Shown: positions 34,882 through 44,653, counted from the first letter of the stretch. The stretch: DNA of 64,000 bases from Adhaeribacter arboris (GCF_003023845.1 NZ_PYFT01000001.1:4960001-5024000); one strand, 5' to 3'. Notes: generated by a model from the sequence alone, not told the origin. Numbers and translations are program-made.

Positions 34882-35622
34882 ATGCGCCTGCGATCCTTAC
34901 ATCTTACTTGGGGTTATCTGTTATTTTGGTTTTTACTTTGGTCGTGCCGGCAGCACCAAACCGAAACAGTGGCTGAAAAAGCTACCGCTAATACTACCGG
35001 TTACAAAGTAATTGCTATAAAAGACGGTGATACCATTGAGCTTTTAAAAGATGGAAAACCGGTGCGGGTACGGTTGCTCGGCGTAGATGCACCCGAAAAA
35101 AATCAGGATTATGGTACGGTAGCTCGTCAGTTTACGTCGGATTTGTGTTTTGGTAAAACGGTGAATTTAGTGGTGGATGGCAACGACCGTTACGGCCGGA
35201 CAGTCGGAACTATTATTTTGCCGGATGGCCGCACGTTAAATAACGAACTGGTGCGCAGTGGCTACGCTTGGCATTATAAAGCTTATTCGCACGACGAAAA
35301 CTTGGCTCAACTGGAATTGGAAGCTCGCCAGAATCGTCGGGGCCTTTGGGAAAAAGCGCATCCTACCGCTCCCTGGGAATTCCGCAAAAGCCGCCGTACG
35401 TCGAACAATTCCAATCAAACTGTCGCGCCGAACATACCGCGCCCTTCGGATGCCGCCCGGAAAGTATATATTTGTGCCAGTGAAGGAGCGACTACTTACC
35501 ATATTAGTAAAACCTGCAGTGTTCTGAAGCGCTGCAAAGCCGGCGTAGAAACAGTGACCCGTGGCACCGCCGTAATGAACCGGCAACGAACTGCTTGTAA
35601 GGTTTGCGCGAAACCAGTTTAA
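34882..35622 (+). CDS. thermonuclease (SNase-like) family lipoprotein
   Basis: A 246-residue protein with a lipoprotein-type signal (LFWFLLWSC). The SNase/OB-fold core covers about 40-165: IKDGDTIELL, VRVRLLGVDAPEKNQDYG (active-site Asp and Arg), VDGNDRYGRTVGTI and LVRSGYAWHY. These are Ca2+-dependent nucleases in Staphylococcus. A C-terminal segment (about 195-246) has four Cys in HISKTCSVLKRC and CKVC, possibly a small zinc-binding module as in other Bacteroidota SNase lipoproteins. It is probably exposed in the periplasm. Confidence 0.88.
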   Translation: MRLRSLHLTWGYLLFWFLLWSCRQHQTETVAEKATANTTGYKVIAIKDGDTIELLKDGKPVRVRLLGVDAPEKNQDYGTVARQFTSDLCFGKTVNLVVDGNDRYGRTVGTIILPDGRTLNNELVRSGYAWHYKAYSHDENLAQLELEARQNRRGLWEKAHPTAPWEFRKSRRTSNNSNQTVAPNIPRPSDAARKVYICASEGATTYHISKTCSVLKRCKAGVETVTRGTAVMNRQRTACKVCAKPV

Positions 35623-36307
35623 AATAGATGGAATAAGTTGGTTTTACTTTTTAAATCATTAATGCGATCCCAACTTTAAGGCTTATTTAATGCTTAAAAG
35701 TTTAACGTATATATTCGTTATACAAGCGGATAATGCAAAAACAAAGGTCAGTTTCTTCTTCACTAAAACTCCTGCCAAGAAACAGAACCACCAAAATCTA
35801 TTTGAATATTAAAATATAATTATTTTGTATATAGGAGTAGCCCTAAAATTTTTGAACGATAGCATTTAATATAGCTTAGTAAATTTAGAAAAAGCCGGAA
35901 ATAAATTTTTATCTAGAATTGCTGCTATTTTTATACGGCTGCTTACTTTAATTCATCCCTTTTAATTGCGAATAAAGCGTTGAATGCCTATTTTAAAAGC
36001 ATAAACCACACTTGGTCTCTGAAATTACGTAGAGTACCAAAGTTCCGTTACTGAAATTAATCCCTTTCTATTTAGGTTAGATTCCGAACCTTTTTTGTAC
36101 TTTTAACGCTAAATAAACGCATATTTCTGGTTATAATTAAATTTACAGACAATTAATTTAATCCAAGACTATCCCTACTGACAGGTTCGCGTATAAGCTA
36201 GGCTAGGTAGTAGCTTCTTTACCAAATCCTGTACTTACCTTTTATCGAGCTATAGCTAGATATTTATTTTAGTTTAAATAAATGCCTATAAAATTACGCC
36301 TTTATCT
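35623..36307. other. 685-bp AT-rich intergenic region
   Basis: Between the SNase-like gene and the T9SS repeat gene. I see no gene, RNA or clear terminator; a weak AGGTT/AACCT hairpin precedes a T-run near 36075-36095. The promoter of the long T9SS gene is expected here. Confidence 0.5.
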
Positions 36308-39300
36308 ATGAATTTAATTTTTCCACGTTCTAAGCCTTGGTACTTATTGTTGGTGTTTATTATTTTTTCAGGAAGCAGTATTACTTCCATTACCTGGGCT
36401 CAAGTGAAACAGTGGGATAAAACATTCGGAGGATTTAAAAATTACTACGAAGATTATTGGGGTACTTCTTCTTTTGAAGCCATGGTGCGCACCCCCGATG
36501 GAGGCTATTTACTCGCCGGCAATTCTGATTCCGATATTTTTGAAGATAAAACCGCCGAAAGAAAAGGAGGAAATGATTATTGGCTCATAAAAATTAGCGC
36601 GAACGGTACTAAAATCTGGGATAAAACCTATGGCGGCTATAGCAACGACGGCCTGGAAACCATTGTGGCTGCCCCGGGGGGCGGTTATTTACTCGGTGGT
36701 TTTTCGTACTCTGATACGGGCGTTGATAAAAGCCAGAATAGCCAAGGCAGTACGGATTACTGGATCGTAAAAATTGATGAAAATGGTACTAAAATCTGGG
36801 ATAAGACTTTTGGCGGCGTAGAGGAAGATATGCTGAAAGTTGTTGTACCTACTTCCGACGGCGGTTATATGTTAGGCGGTTATTCCCGTTCGGGTAAGGG
36901 AGGGGATAAAAGCGAACCCAGCCGCGATACTTCCGAAGATTATTTCAATATATCAGATTTCTGGCTCGTTAAAATAAATAGCTCCGGCACCAAAATTTGG
37001 GATAAAACCATTGGCGGTAATGGCCGGGATAATTTAACTTCTTTAATTGCAACTAGTGATGGCGGTTATTTGGCCGGTGGTTCGTCGTCGTCGGTGGTAA
37101 GTAACGAAAAAAGCCAGGCTTTCCGGGGTGCTTCTTCCAACGACGATTATTGGGTAATAAAACTAGATGGCAAAGGCGCCAAAGTATGGGATAAAACCAT
37201 TGGGGGATATAGTACGGATGCACTTCAAAGCCTGGTACCAACAGCCGACGGGGGGTACTTATTGGGAGGTACTTCCGATTCGGATATAACCGCCGATAAA
37301 ACTGCCGGCAATAAAGGGCTCACCGATTATTGGGTAGTAAAAATTACCGCTACCGGCACTACGGTTTGGGATAAGACCTACGGTGGTCGCAGCAGCGATA
37401 ACCTAGCTACCCTTATTTCCGCCGATGGCTCGTATCTGCTGGGCGGATCATCTGCCTCCAGTGTGGGCTTAGACAAAACCGAGGCGAACCGGGGCGACGA
37501 CGATTACTGGCTACTGAAGATTGATGAAAACGGGAGCAAAATATGGGATAAAACCTTCGGGGGAATTACCGGCGATGGCGGCGTTTTTGGTACTAGTTAC
37601 GGCGATTTTTTGAGTGCTGTTACTACTACTACGGATGGCGGTTACCTGGTAGGCGGCACTTCTGACTCCAACGCCGGTTCGGATAAAAGCCAAGACAGCA
37701 AAGGATTTACTGATTTTTGGATAATAAAAATTAAGGAAGAAATACCACAAGCTACTTTAACCTGGGTAAATGCTTTTGGGGGCTTTGAAACCGACGGACT
37801 TACGAGTGGTATTAATACTACCGATAGTGGTTATTTAATCGGCGGCCATTCCCTTTCGCCCAATAGCGGCGACAAAACTCAGGATGGGCGGGGCTTAAAC
37901 GATTTTTGGATTGTAAAAGCCGATGCAAGCGGTCGTAAACTTTGGGATAAACGCTTTGGCGGTACTAACCATGATTATCTGAATCACGTTATTTCAACCA
38001 AAGACGGTGGTTATTTACTGGGTGGCTCTTCTTTGTCTAATAGTGGCGGCGATAAAGCGCAGAATAGTAGGGGAGGCCAGGATTACTGGATTATAAAAAT
38101 AAGTAATACCGGTACCAAACAATGGGAACGTCGTTTTGGCGGCAGCGGCACCGATGATTTACGAAAAGTAATACAACTTAGCACCGGCGAGTACCTTCTG
38201 GCTGGTTTCAGCGATTCCCCGGCGGGTGGCGACAAAAGCCAGGCGAGCCAAGGGGGGCGGGATTATTGGCTGATTAAAATTAGCGCGGGCGGCACCAAAA
38301 TTTGGGATAAACGCTTCGGCGGTAGCTTAAACGATAACTTAGAAAGCTTTGTCCAGACCACAGATGGGGGATTTTTACTGGCTGGTTCTTCTAACTCCGG
38401 GTTAAGCGGCGATAAAACGCAGGCTGGCCGGGGTAGTTACGATTATTGGTTGGTTCGTATCGATAGTAAAGGTCAAAAGCTCTGGGATAAACGCTTTGGC
38501 GGCAGCGGCGACGAACAAGTATTTGAAATCGGCCGAACAACGGCCGGCGACTTTTTTGTAGCCGGTTATAGTAGCTCCGGAATAAGTGGCGATAAAAGCG
38601 AAAGTAGCCGGGGCGGCAAAGATTTCTGGATGCTTAAAGTTAGCAGCAGCGGCGTTAAGTTATGGGATAAACGCTTTGGCGGCAGTGCCGACGAAGAATT
38701 ACGAGCTATCATTGCTACTTCGGATGGCGGTTATTTGTTAGGGGGCCGGTCTTCTTCGGGTATCAGCGGGGATAAGAGCCAGAATAGCCAAGGTAGCAGT
38801 GATTATTGGGTAGTAAAAACTTCGGGCAATGGTACCAAACAATGGGATAAACGGTATGGGGGCAGCGCGGCCGAAGATTTACGAGCTATTTTAACTACTC
38901 CCGCGGGCGGTTATTTATTGGCGGGCCGTTCCGATTCCGGCATCAGCGGCGATAAAAGCCAACCCAGCCAGGGAGGCACCGATTACTGGTTAGTAAATCT
39001 ATCGTATAGCGGCGAATTACCTGCCCGTAGACGCACAGTGGAGGAACAGCAAGCCCAAACAACTGCTAGGACGATGACAATAACTCCGGAGATAGGCGTA
39101 AAGCAGCCACAATTTACCGCCTATCCGAATCCGTTCGCGGAACGGCTATCGATTACCTTTACTTTACCCGAATCCCAGACAGTTAGCTTAAAAATATACG
39201 ATAATTACGGGCGCGACATCGGCACTTTATACCAGGGGCACATAGAAGCCAACCAGCAATACACGTACGAATGGCAGCCCAAAACGAGGGCAGCAGGAGT

Positions 39301-39361
39301 GTATTTAATTCAATTACATGCCCTGCAACCAAAGCAGCAAAAAGTTATTTTAACCCGTTAA
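36308..39361 (+). CDS. T9SS-secreted tandem-repeat surface protein
   Basis: A 1017-residue protein with an N-terminal signal (WYLLLVFIIFSGSSITSITWA). It holds 14 repeats of about 60-70 residues, each with a W-D-K-x-[FYI]-G-G start, a D-G-G-Y-L-L-G-G strand, a D-K-S/T turn and a D-Y-W-[IVL]-V/I-K strand. Repeats 1-7 use WDKT and repeats 9 and 11-14 WDKR; the switch is near residue 476. The end (about 935-1017) is a T9SS type A sorting domain (YPNPFAERLSITFTLPE ... AGVYLIQLHALQPKQQKVILTR). It is probably an exported beta-propeller or adhesin-like protein. Confidence 0.9.
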   Translation: MNLIFPRSKPWYLLLVFIIFSGSSITSITWAQVKQWDKTFGGFKNYYEDYWGTSSFEAMVRTPDGGYLLAGNSDSDIFEDKTAERKGGNDYWLIKISANGTKIWDKTYGGYSNDGLETIVAAPGGGYLLGGFSYSDTGVDKSQNSQGSTDYWIVKIDENGTKIWDKTFGGVEEDMLKVVVPTSDGGYMLGGYSRSGKGGDKSEPSRDTSEDYFNISDFWLVKINSSGTKIWDKTIGGNGRDNLTSLIATSDGGYLAGGSSSSVVSNEKSQAFRGASSNDDYWVIKLDGKGAKVWDKTIGGYSTDALQSLVPTADGGYLLGGTSDSDITADKTAGNKGLTDYWVVKITATGTTVWDKTYGGRSSDNLATLISADGSYLLGGSSASSVGLDKTEANRGDDDYWLLKIDENGSKIWDKTFGGITGDGGVFGTSYGDFLSAVTTTTDGGYLVGGTSDSNAGSDKSQDSKGFTDFWIIKIKEEIPQATLTWVNAFGGFETDGLTSGINTTDSGYLIGGHSLSPNSGDKTQDGRGLNDFWIVKADASGRKLWDKRFGGTNHDYLNHVISTKDGGYLLGGSSLSNSGGDKAQNSRGGQDYWIIKISNTGTKQWERRFGGSGTDDLRKVIQLSTGEYLLAGFSDSPAGGDKSQASQGGRDYWLIKISAGGTKIWDKRFGGSLNDNLESFVQTTDGGFLLAGSSNSGLSGDKTQAGRGSYDYWLVRIDSKGQKLWDKRFGGSGDEQVFEIGRTTAGDFFVAGYSSSGISGDKSESSRGGKDFWMLKVSSSGVKLWDKRFGGSADEELRAIIATSDGGYLLGGRSSSGISGDKSQNSQGSSDYWVVKTSGNGTKQWDKRYGGSAAEDLRAILTTPAGGYLLAGRSDSGISGDKSQPSQGGTDYWLVNLSYSGELPARRRTVEEQQAQTTARTMTITPEIGVKQPQFTAYPNPFAERLSITFTLPESQTVSLKIYDNYGRDIGTLYQGHIEANQQYTYEWQPKTRAAGVYLIQLHALQPKQQKVILTR

Positions 39362-39446
39362 TATAATTGAATCTAGTTAGTTGAAGTAAGTAAACTATCC
39401 TTGGTAGTGTAGTAGTATGCTATAATAAAATAACGTTAAGATTGAC

Positions 39447-39725
39447 ATGAAAGCCATCTGGAATAATCAGGTTATTGCCGAAAGCAACGATACCGTTGTC
39501 GTTGAAAACAATCACTACTTTCCCCGGGAAGCAGTTAAAGCCGAGTATTTAATTGCTTCGGATAGGCATACTATCTGCCCTTGGAAAGGCGAAGCTTCTT
39601 ATTACTCCTTAAACGTTAACAGTCAACGTAATGTTGATGCGGCCTGGTATTATCCCGCCCCGAAATCAGCCGCCCAAAATATTAAAGATTACATTGCTTT
39701 CTGGAAAGGCGTGCAAGTATCTTAA
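39447..39725 (+). CDS. DUF427 family protein
   Basis: A 92-residue cytoplasmic protein with the DUF427 pattern: MKAIWNNQVIAESNDT, HYFPREAVK, CPWKGEASYYSL and AAWYYPAPKSAAQNIKDYIAFWKGV. The family is a small all-beta fold of unknown function, common in bacteria and fungi. Full length. It stands 85 bp after the T9SS gene and is probably transcribed on its own. Confidence 0.93.
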   Translation: MKAIWNNQVIAESNDTVVVENNHYFPREAVKAEYLIASDRHTICPWKGEASYYSLNVNSQRNVDAAWYYPAPKSAAQNIKDYIAFWKGVQVS

Positions 39726-39924
39726 AAGCGTAAAAGGCTTATTTGGGTAGATAAAGTGTAAGAAACAAGAAACTTTTGTTCTCTTAAGCTTCCGTTCGGA
39801 GTACTGCTTGGTATTAGTAACTTTAAAATTTAAAATCAAGTTGATTCTCCCGCAGAATTAATGTCACAAATTATCCATACCCCATAGTATTTACTAGCTA
39901 GTATAGCAATTTCTAAAAAGTTAA

Positions 39925-40160
39925 ACCCGGCAAGTTCCCCAAACAAGATTGTCCGAAACCCAGGCGCTGGCTATGCCCATCAATCTTACTCTCCTTTCCT
40001 CATCGTCCTCCTGGCAGGATCTAACCGGCAGAAAAGAAGAACCTAAGCGAATTAGTACCGGTGATTCCCTCCTGAAATAAAAAAAATGCTCCGCCCCAGC
40101 CGTCGCTTTAAACGGGTTAGATCCTTTCCGGAGAACTCGAATAAATAGAAATGGTTGTAT
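39925..40160 (-). repeat. inverted-repeat noncoding element C
   Basis: Two 11-bp complementary arms, AGGATCTAACC (40017-40027) and GGTTAGATCCT (about 40114-40124), enclose about 85 bp that includes an A/T homopolymer beside CTCCGCCCCAGCC. On the minus strand a GATGAGGAAAGGAG block follows, like the GAGGAAAGGA block of elements A and B, and then AAGATTG...CAATCTT, a further hairpin. A 99-codon minus frame crosses the element (39921-40220), but its composition is not protein-like. Probably an interspersed repeat or structured RNA. Confidence 0.5.
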
Positions 40161-40633
40161 TTTATTTGTTTTAAACCTTCGTTTTGGACAAGCCTGCTTT
40201 GGAAACCTACCTGGTTTCATCCGCCGCGGTTATAGCAGTTGATTTAGGCAATTTGGTATTAGATGCGCGCATTTTTATCTTGCTCTCACTTGTACTCCTC
40301 CCGTTTAAAAAATCTTCATTGCCTGATTTATTATTCTTGATAAGAGTATTACCCGCTTTATTCTCTGGTAATTCACTAGGTTATATTTTGGAAAATACCT
40401 GATTTAAATGTCATGCAGTTGCATCACAACCTCCATGGAAAATTAAATGGAAGCTTTCAATCTTTGGTTTAAGGATGTAAGGTCTATAATCATTTACTTT
40501 TCATTACGTACTACACCTTGCTCTGATCGGCTAGGAAAATTGCCAATAGAAAACAGTAGTAAAGGCTTATCATCTGCATTTCTTATTCAATTTAATGTTC
40601 TACAACTTGTTTAACACAAAACCTATAGGCAAA

Positions 40634-40665
40634 AAAGAGGGCCGGATATTTATCCAGCCCTCTTT
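40634..40665 (-). terminator. intrinsic terminator of ompA
   Basis: AAAGAGGGC (40634-40642) pairs with GCCCTCTTT (40657-40665). In the minus direction a T-rich tract follows. It lies 26 bp beyond the ompA stop. Confidence 0.85.
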
Positions 40666-40690
40666 AAATTTATTATTTTAGAAATTTTGA

Positions 40691-42412
40691 TTATTGACCA
40701 GAGCCAGGAGTAGTACCTGGAGTGGTTGTACCGCCGGGGGTAGTAGTTCCACTAGGTGTTGTACCCGGAGTAGTAGTACCACCAGGAGTGGTACCGCTAG
40801 GAGTTGTACCTGGGGTAGTTCCTGGAGTTGTACCGCTAGGAGTGGTGCCACCTGGGGTAGTTCCACCCGGAGTGGTACCCGGAGCAGTAGTTGCTGGATC
40901 GTCTACCATTAAATCATCGGTTACTACCAGTTGAATTTCAGCCCGACGGTTTTGAGCCATACCTTCTGGCGTATCGTTGGTAGCCATTGGCCGAGATTCA
41001 CCGAGTGCTTCGGTTGTTACCCGGGCTTTGGTTATCCGACCTTTAGCGGTTAGGTAACGAGATACGGCATCCGCCCGACGTTGCGACAGAGCCATGTTGT
41101 ATTCATCGGTACCACGGGCATCGGCGTGTCCTTCAATTTTAATGGTAAATTCCGGGTTAATCTTCATGAATCGAACGATATCGTCCAAAGTTTTGAAGGA
41201 AACACGTTTCAGAACGGCTTTGTTCGTTTCGAAGCGGATGTAAGTAGTATCTTTTACCGAGCCTCTGTTTTTACCTCTTGGCAGTACTTTACGTGGGCAA
41301 CCACCATTTTCAGCAGTACCCGCAACGGTTGGGCACTTATCGTCCGCATCGTTTACACCGTCACCATCCGAATCAAGTGGGCAACCTTTCGCATCTACCT
41401 GAGTTCCGGCAGGCGTATTTGGACACTGATCCGCGTTATCAGCTACCCCGTCGGCATCGGCATCTGGACAACCGTTAAGCGCTGGCGTACCTGGCTGGTC
41501 TGGGCATTGGTCTTGGGCATCAGCTACGCCGTCATTATCTCTATCTGGGCAACCATTAAGAGCAGCCACCCCGGCTACATCCGGGCAATTATCTTGGTAG
41601 TCAGCCACCCCATCTTTATCGGTATCAACTGGGCAACCATTTTCGTCTACTTTCACCCCGGTTGGCGTATCCGGACATTTATCTTTTCTGTCAGGCACAC
41701 CATCCATATCGGTGTCTTTAGCTTTACCTAAGTTAAAGGTTAAGCCGGCAGTATGTTGCAAAAATCTGTCATGTAAATCAGCATCTTGTCCTCTCCAACC
41801 ATCTAATTGGTCAGTAAATAAATACAGTTGACCGGTTTGTAGGGTTAAAGCAACTGTCTCGCCAAAACGAATATTCAATCCCACAGCACCCATTACTAAG
41901 TCGTTGGCGTAGGAACCATCGTTAATGTAGTTACCAGTGCTGCTAGGCCACACACCATAACCACCTCGGCCACTGGTTTTAGCGAATGCGCCGCCGTAAC
42001 CAGCCATTAAATAAGGATCAAAACGGGCACCTTCTTTAATCAAAGATCCAATTTTTAATTTAAAGGCACCTACTACTGTCGTCATTTTGCCATCGAAGTA
42101 GTAGTTTAACCGACCACCCGAAACGTAAGGTCCACCACCAAGCACGTTATTATTGTAATCAATACGGGAACGGTTCGCTTGAACGGAGAAGTCTAAAGCG
42201 CGGTTTAAATAACGCGAAAAAGTTAAGCCATAACCTACTCTACCTTCTTGGCTGTCATAAAATTCAGAGCCATCATCGCCGCGGTACTGAACCACGTTGG
42301 CATGAGCCCCGATAGCCCACTTTTTGTCTGCTGTTTGTGCATTTGTAGTAGTAGCAATTAAACTGCAAAGGCCCAATGCTACCGCTGCTGCTCGTTTAAA
42401 AATTCGTTTCAT
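40691..42412 (-). CDS. OmpA-family outer-membrane protein with TSP3 repeats
   Basis: A 573-residue protein. A signal peptide (ending TTTNAQ) precedes an eight-strand OmpA-type barrel (about 30-235). Then come thrombospondin type 3 repeats with calcium-binding D-x-D-x-D-G (about 240-375: DTDMDGVPD, DTDKDGVAD, DRDNDGVAD, DADADGVAD, DSDGDGVND), an OmpA peptidoglycan-binding domain (about 390-505, EGHADARGTDEYN, LSQRRADAVSRYL, RRAEIQLVV) and a Gly/Thr/Pro-rich tail. It tethers the outer membrane to peptidoglycan. The tail of GTTPG-type repeats is unusual and unstable at DNA level. Monocistronic, with its own terminator. Confidence 0.93.
   Translation of the reverse strand: MKRIFKRAAAVALGLCSLIATTTNAQTADKKWAIGAHANVVQYRGDDGSEFYDSQEGRVGYGLTFSRYLNRALDFSVQANRSRIDYNNNVLGGGPYVSGGRLNYYFDGKMTTVVGAFKLKIGSLIKEGARFDPYLMAGYGGAFAKTSGRGGYGVWPSSTGNYINDGSYANDLVMGAVGLNIRFGETVALTLQTGQLYLFTDQLDGWRGQDADLHDRFLQHTAGLTFNLGKAKDTDMDGVPDRKDKCPDTPTGVKVDENGCPVDTDKDGVADYQDNCPDVAGVAALNGCPDRDNDGVADAQDQCPDQPGTPALNGCPDADADGVADNADQCPNTPAGTQVDAKGCPLDSDGDGVNDADDKCPTVAGTAENGGCPRKVLPRGKNRGSVKDTTYIRFETNKAVLKRVSFKTLDDIVRFMKINPEFTIKIEGHADARGTDEYNMALSQRRADAVSRYLTAKGRITKARVTTEALGESRPMATNDTPEGMAQNRRAEIQLVVTDDLMVDDPATTAPGTTPGGTTPGGTTPSGTTPGTTPGTTPSGTTPGGTTTPGTTPSGTTTPGGTTTPGTTPGSGQ
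40694..40890 (-). repeat. GTTPG-coding tandem repeat in ompA 3' end
   Basis: About 200 bp of degenerate 15-18-bp units coding GTTPG, GTTPS or GTTTPG. Several long frames on both strands here are by-products of the repeat. Unit loss or gain would change tail length without breaking the frame. Confidence 0.8.
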
Positions 42413-43039
42413 AGTATTATTTTAGTGTAGTGTAATATTAGATTTTGAATATATACCTGTTTATTTAAAAAATGTTGCCTATTCTGTGCTTTTTTCTATA
42501 TTTTTTTAATTTTAAAAAGTTTGGATAACATATTTATGTAGTTGATAATCAGAATATAAGAGCTGTTTTTAAGTGATTTTTCAATCTGCTATTTATTTGC
42601 GTATTTGCTATCATTACCTCATTTATCTCTAAAAAGTTTTCCTGTTCGGTTAACTAGCTACCAATAATTTTTAGATGAAACTGTCTTAATTCAGCTGCAA
42701 AACTAGAAGTAATTCTTATCTGCGAAAGTTAAATTTATTTTTGAAGGGGATAAATCTTGTTATTTAACCCTAATAAAACTGCTTCGAAATTGGAGAATCA
42801 AAGGTTAGGTTAAAATAAGTCCGGTTGTTAAACAACTGATAAATAAACTCTTAATGGTATTGGAAAAATTGTTCTCTACATACTCCAACTTCCATCCGTC
42901 CGTCGGTAAAAAAAGTTTATATTTAAGTTGTCTTGTACGGTTATTTCTAAAATAAGGCTGATTTAATACTAATTAAATGTAGTAGCAGGGCTCGGGGTTG
43001 AGAGTAAATACTATTTAAAAAGCATAAATTCAAAATAAA
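42413..43039. other. ompA upstream region, about 630 bp
   Basis: Strongly AT-rich gap between ompA (minus) and the terminator of the aminopeptidase gene (minus). It should contain the ompA promoter and a long leader, but I cannot place a consensus box. No gene seen. Confidence 0.5.
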
Positions 43040-43068
43040 AACGGCCTTCTTTAGGAAAGAAAGCCGTT
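43040..43068 (-). terminator. intrinsic terminator of the aminopeptidase P gene
   Basis: AACGGCCTTCTTT (43040-43052) pairs with AAAGAAAGCCGTT (43056-43068) with one mismatch and a 3-nt loop. In the minus direction T-rich sequence follows. Confidence 0.8.
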
Positions 43069-43100
43069 CGCACAAATAAATAAAATTGCTTTTACCAGCT

Positions 43101-44390
43101 TTAACTTTTCATGTAATCCTCAATATCTTGAGGTCGCAGCGGAATATCCGCCATTAGATCCACCGGACCGTTACGGGTAATTAAAATGTCGTTTTCGAGG
43201 CGAATACCCAGGTTTTCTTCCCGAATGTATATACCGGGTTCACAAGTAAGAACCATGCCCGGTTCAAAGGGCCGGTATTTATTTCCGACATCGTGCACAT
43301 CCAAACCTAAGAAATGGGAAGTGCCATGCATAAAATATTTCTTGTACAACGGTTGTTGTGGATTTTGATGACGGACATCGTTTTCTGCCAGCAGACCCAG
43401 ATTGATAAGTTCGTTTTCCATGACGGTACCCACAAACGAATGGTATTGATCCAGGGTATTACCGGGTACCAGCATTCTTTTGGCTGCTTCCATTACGTTT
43501 AAAACCGCTTGGTACACTTCGCGCTGCTGTTTGGTAAACGTACCACTTACGGGCACCGAACGCGTTAAGTCGGAAGCGTAATTGGCGTATTCGGCCCCAA
43601 AATCCATTAAAACTACATCCCCTGCTTTACACTCCTGGTTGTTATCTACGTAATGCAAAATACACGCATTAGCGCCCGAAGCAATAATAGAACTGTAAGC
43701 TGGTCCACGCGATCGATTACGTAAGAATTCGTGCGCAATTTCGGCCTCTATCTCGTATTCCATTACGCCCGGCTTAATAAATTTAAGCAGACGTAAAAAC
43801 GCTTTTTCGGTAATCCGGCAAGCTTTTTTAATCAGTTCTATTTCAATTTCTAATTTAATAACCCGCAAACTGTGCATAATGGGCGCGCTCCGGTAGTATT
43901 GGTGCAAGGGGTAGGTTTCTTTACACCATTTTATGAAACGGGCATCGCGGGTTTCTACTTCTATTACGGCCCGGGTATGTTCGTTGGTATTCAGGTAGAT
44001 ATTTTCGGCTTCGGCCATAAGCGCGTTAAACACCTGCTTAAATTCCGATAACCAGTAAATAGTTTTGATCCCGGAAACTTGCTGCGCCTGTTCTTTGGTA
44101 AGTTTATACCCTTCCCAAGTTAAAATTAAATCGTTAGTTTCGCGCAAAAAAAGTACTTCCCGGTGGCGTACATCGCGGGTATCCGGAAATAGCAGCAAAA
44201 TACTTTCTTCCTGGTCCACGCCACTTAAATAAAATAAATCATTGTTCTGCCGGAAAGCCATGGTACCATCGGCGTTAGTAGGCATTACGTCGTTCGAATG
44301 AAAAACCGCCAGGGAACATTTTTTTAGATGTTTGGCAAAATTTGCCCGATTATGCACGAATAATTCCGGGTTGATAGGTTCGTATTTCAT
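43101..44390 (-). CDS. pepP: Xaa-Pro aminopeptidase (aminopeptidase P, M24B)
   Basis: A 429-residue dinuclear metalloaminopeptidase that removes an N-terminal residue before proline. The N-terminal creatinase-like domain covers about 1-165. The pita-bread catalytic domain shows the metal ligands in VLMDFGAEYANYASDLTRS (two Asp), HGTSHFLGLDVHDVG (His), TCEPGIYI (Glu) and GIRLENDILI (Glu). Length and motifs are complete. It is isolated, with its own terminator. Confidence 0.93.
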   Translation of the reverse strand: MKYEPINPELFVHNRANFAKHLKKCSLAVFHSNDVMPTNADGTMAFRQNNDLFYLSGVDQEESILLLFPDTRDVRHREVLFLRETNDLILTWEGYKLTKEQAQQVSGIKTIYWLSEFKQVFNALMAEAENIYLNTNEHTRAVIEVETRDARFIKWCKETYPLHQYYRSAPIMHSLRVIKLEIEIELIKKACRITEKAFLRLLKFIKPGVMEYEIEAEIAHEFLRNRSRGPAYSSIIASGANACILHYVDNNQECKAGDVVLMDFGAEYANYASDLTRSVPVSGTFTKQQREVYQAVLNVMEAAKRMLVPGNTLDQYHSFVGTVMENELINLGLLAENDVRHQNPQQPLYKKYFMHGTSHFLGLDVHDVGNKYRPFEPGMVLTCEPGIYIREENLGIRLENDILITRNGPVDLMADIPLRPQDIEDYMKS

Positions 44391-44604
44391 AATAAGATTT
44401 TAAACCAGAAAGTAAAATTGCTTTTAGCTTTACCGGCAGTAAATATATCTTTTTTAGTCTATTGAAAACTTTTGCTACTTAAGAATAAAGCGCCGCTAAA
44501 TTATTTTATTTAACCCGGATGAAGCAAAAAGATTTTTAAAGCAAGTAATGAAGATTTTAGCAGGTCATTTAAAATTAGCGGCTTAAAGGCAATAGTTTTG
44601 GCGG

Positions 44605-44634
44605 TTAAACTTACCGGCGGGTTTACTACCTTTG
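44605..44634 (+). promoter_or_regulatory. putative promoter of the GT4 gene
   Basis: TACCTTTG (44627-44634) matches the TAnnTTTG box exactly. TTA (44605-44607) stands 19 nt upstream in place of the usual TTG. The ATG follows 19 bp after the box. Confidence 0.5.
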
Positions 44635-44653
44635 CGGCCTAAATGAATAATGC

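Larger units (their letters stand above)
39726..40690. other. 965-bp noncoding region with repeat element C
   Basis: Between the DUF427 gene and ompA. It contains element C (39925-40160) and the ompA terminator. A plus frame 40184-40402 (72 codons from TTG, hydrophobic) has no recognisable homology and is not called. The rest is AT-rich. Confidence 0.5.

Noticed and set aside
39921-40220. 99-codon minus frame that could pass as a hypothetical protein
   Set aside because: It runs through inverted-repeat element C and is basic and irregular; the noncoding repeat explains it better.
40184-40402. 72-codon hydrophobic plus frame from TTG
   Set aside because: No homology, no promoter or start context, and it begins inside the repeat-element region.
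40694-40934. Frames of Ser/Thr/Gly or Val/Pro repeats on both strands
   Set aside because: By-products of the GTTPG-coding repeat at the ompA 3' end.
41081-41731. 216-codon plus-strand frame
   Set aside because: Antisense to the TSP3 and OmpA domains of ompA. The coding strand has clear domains and the antisense product has no recognisable one.
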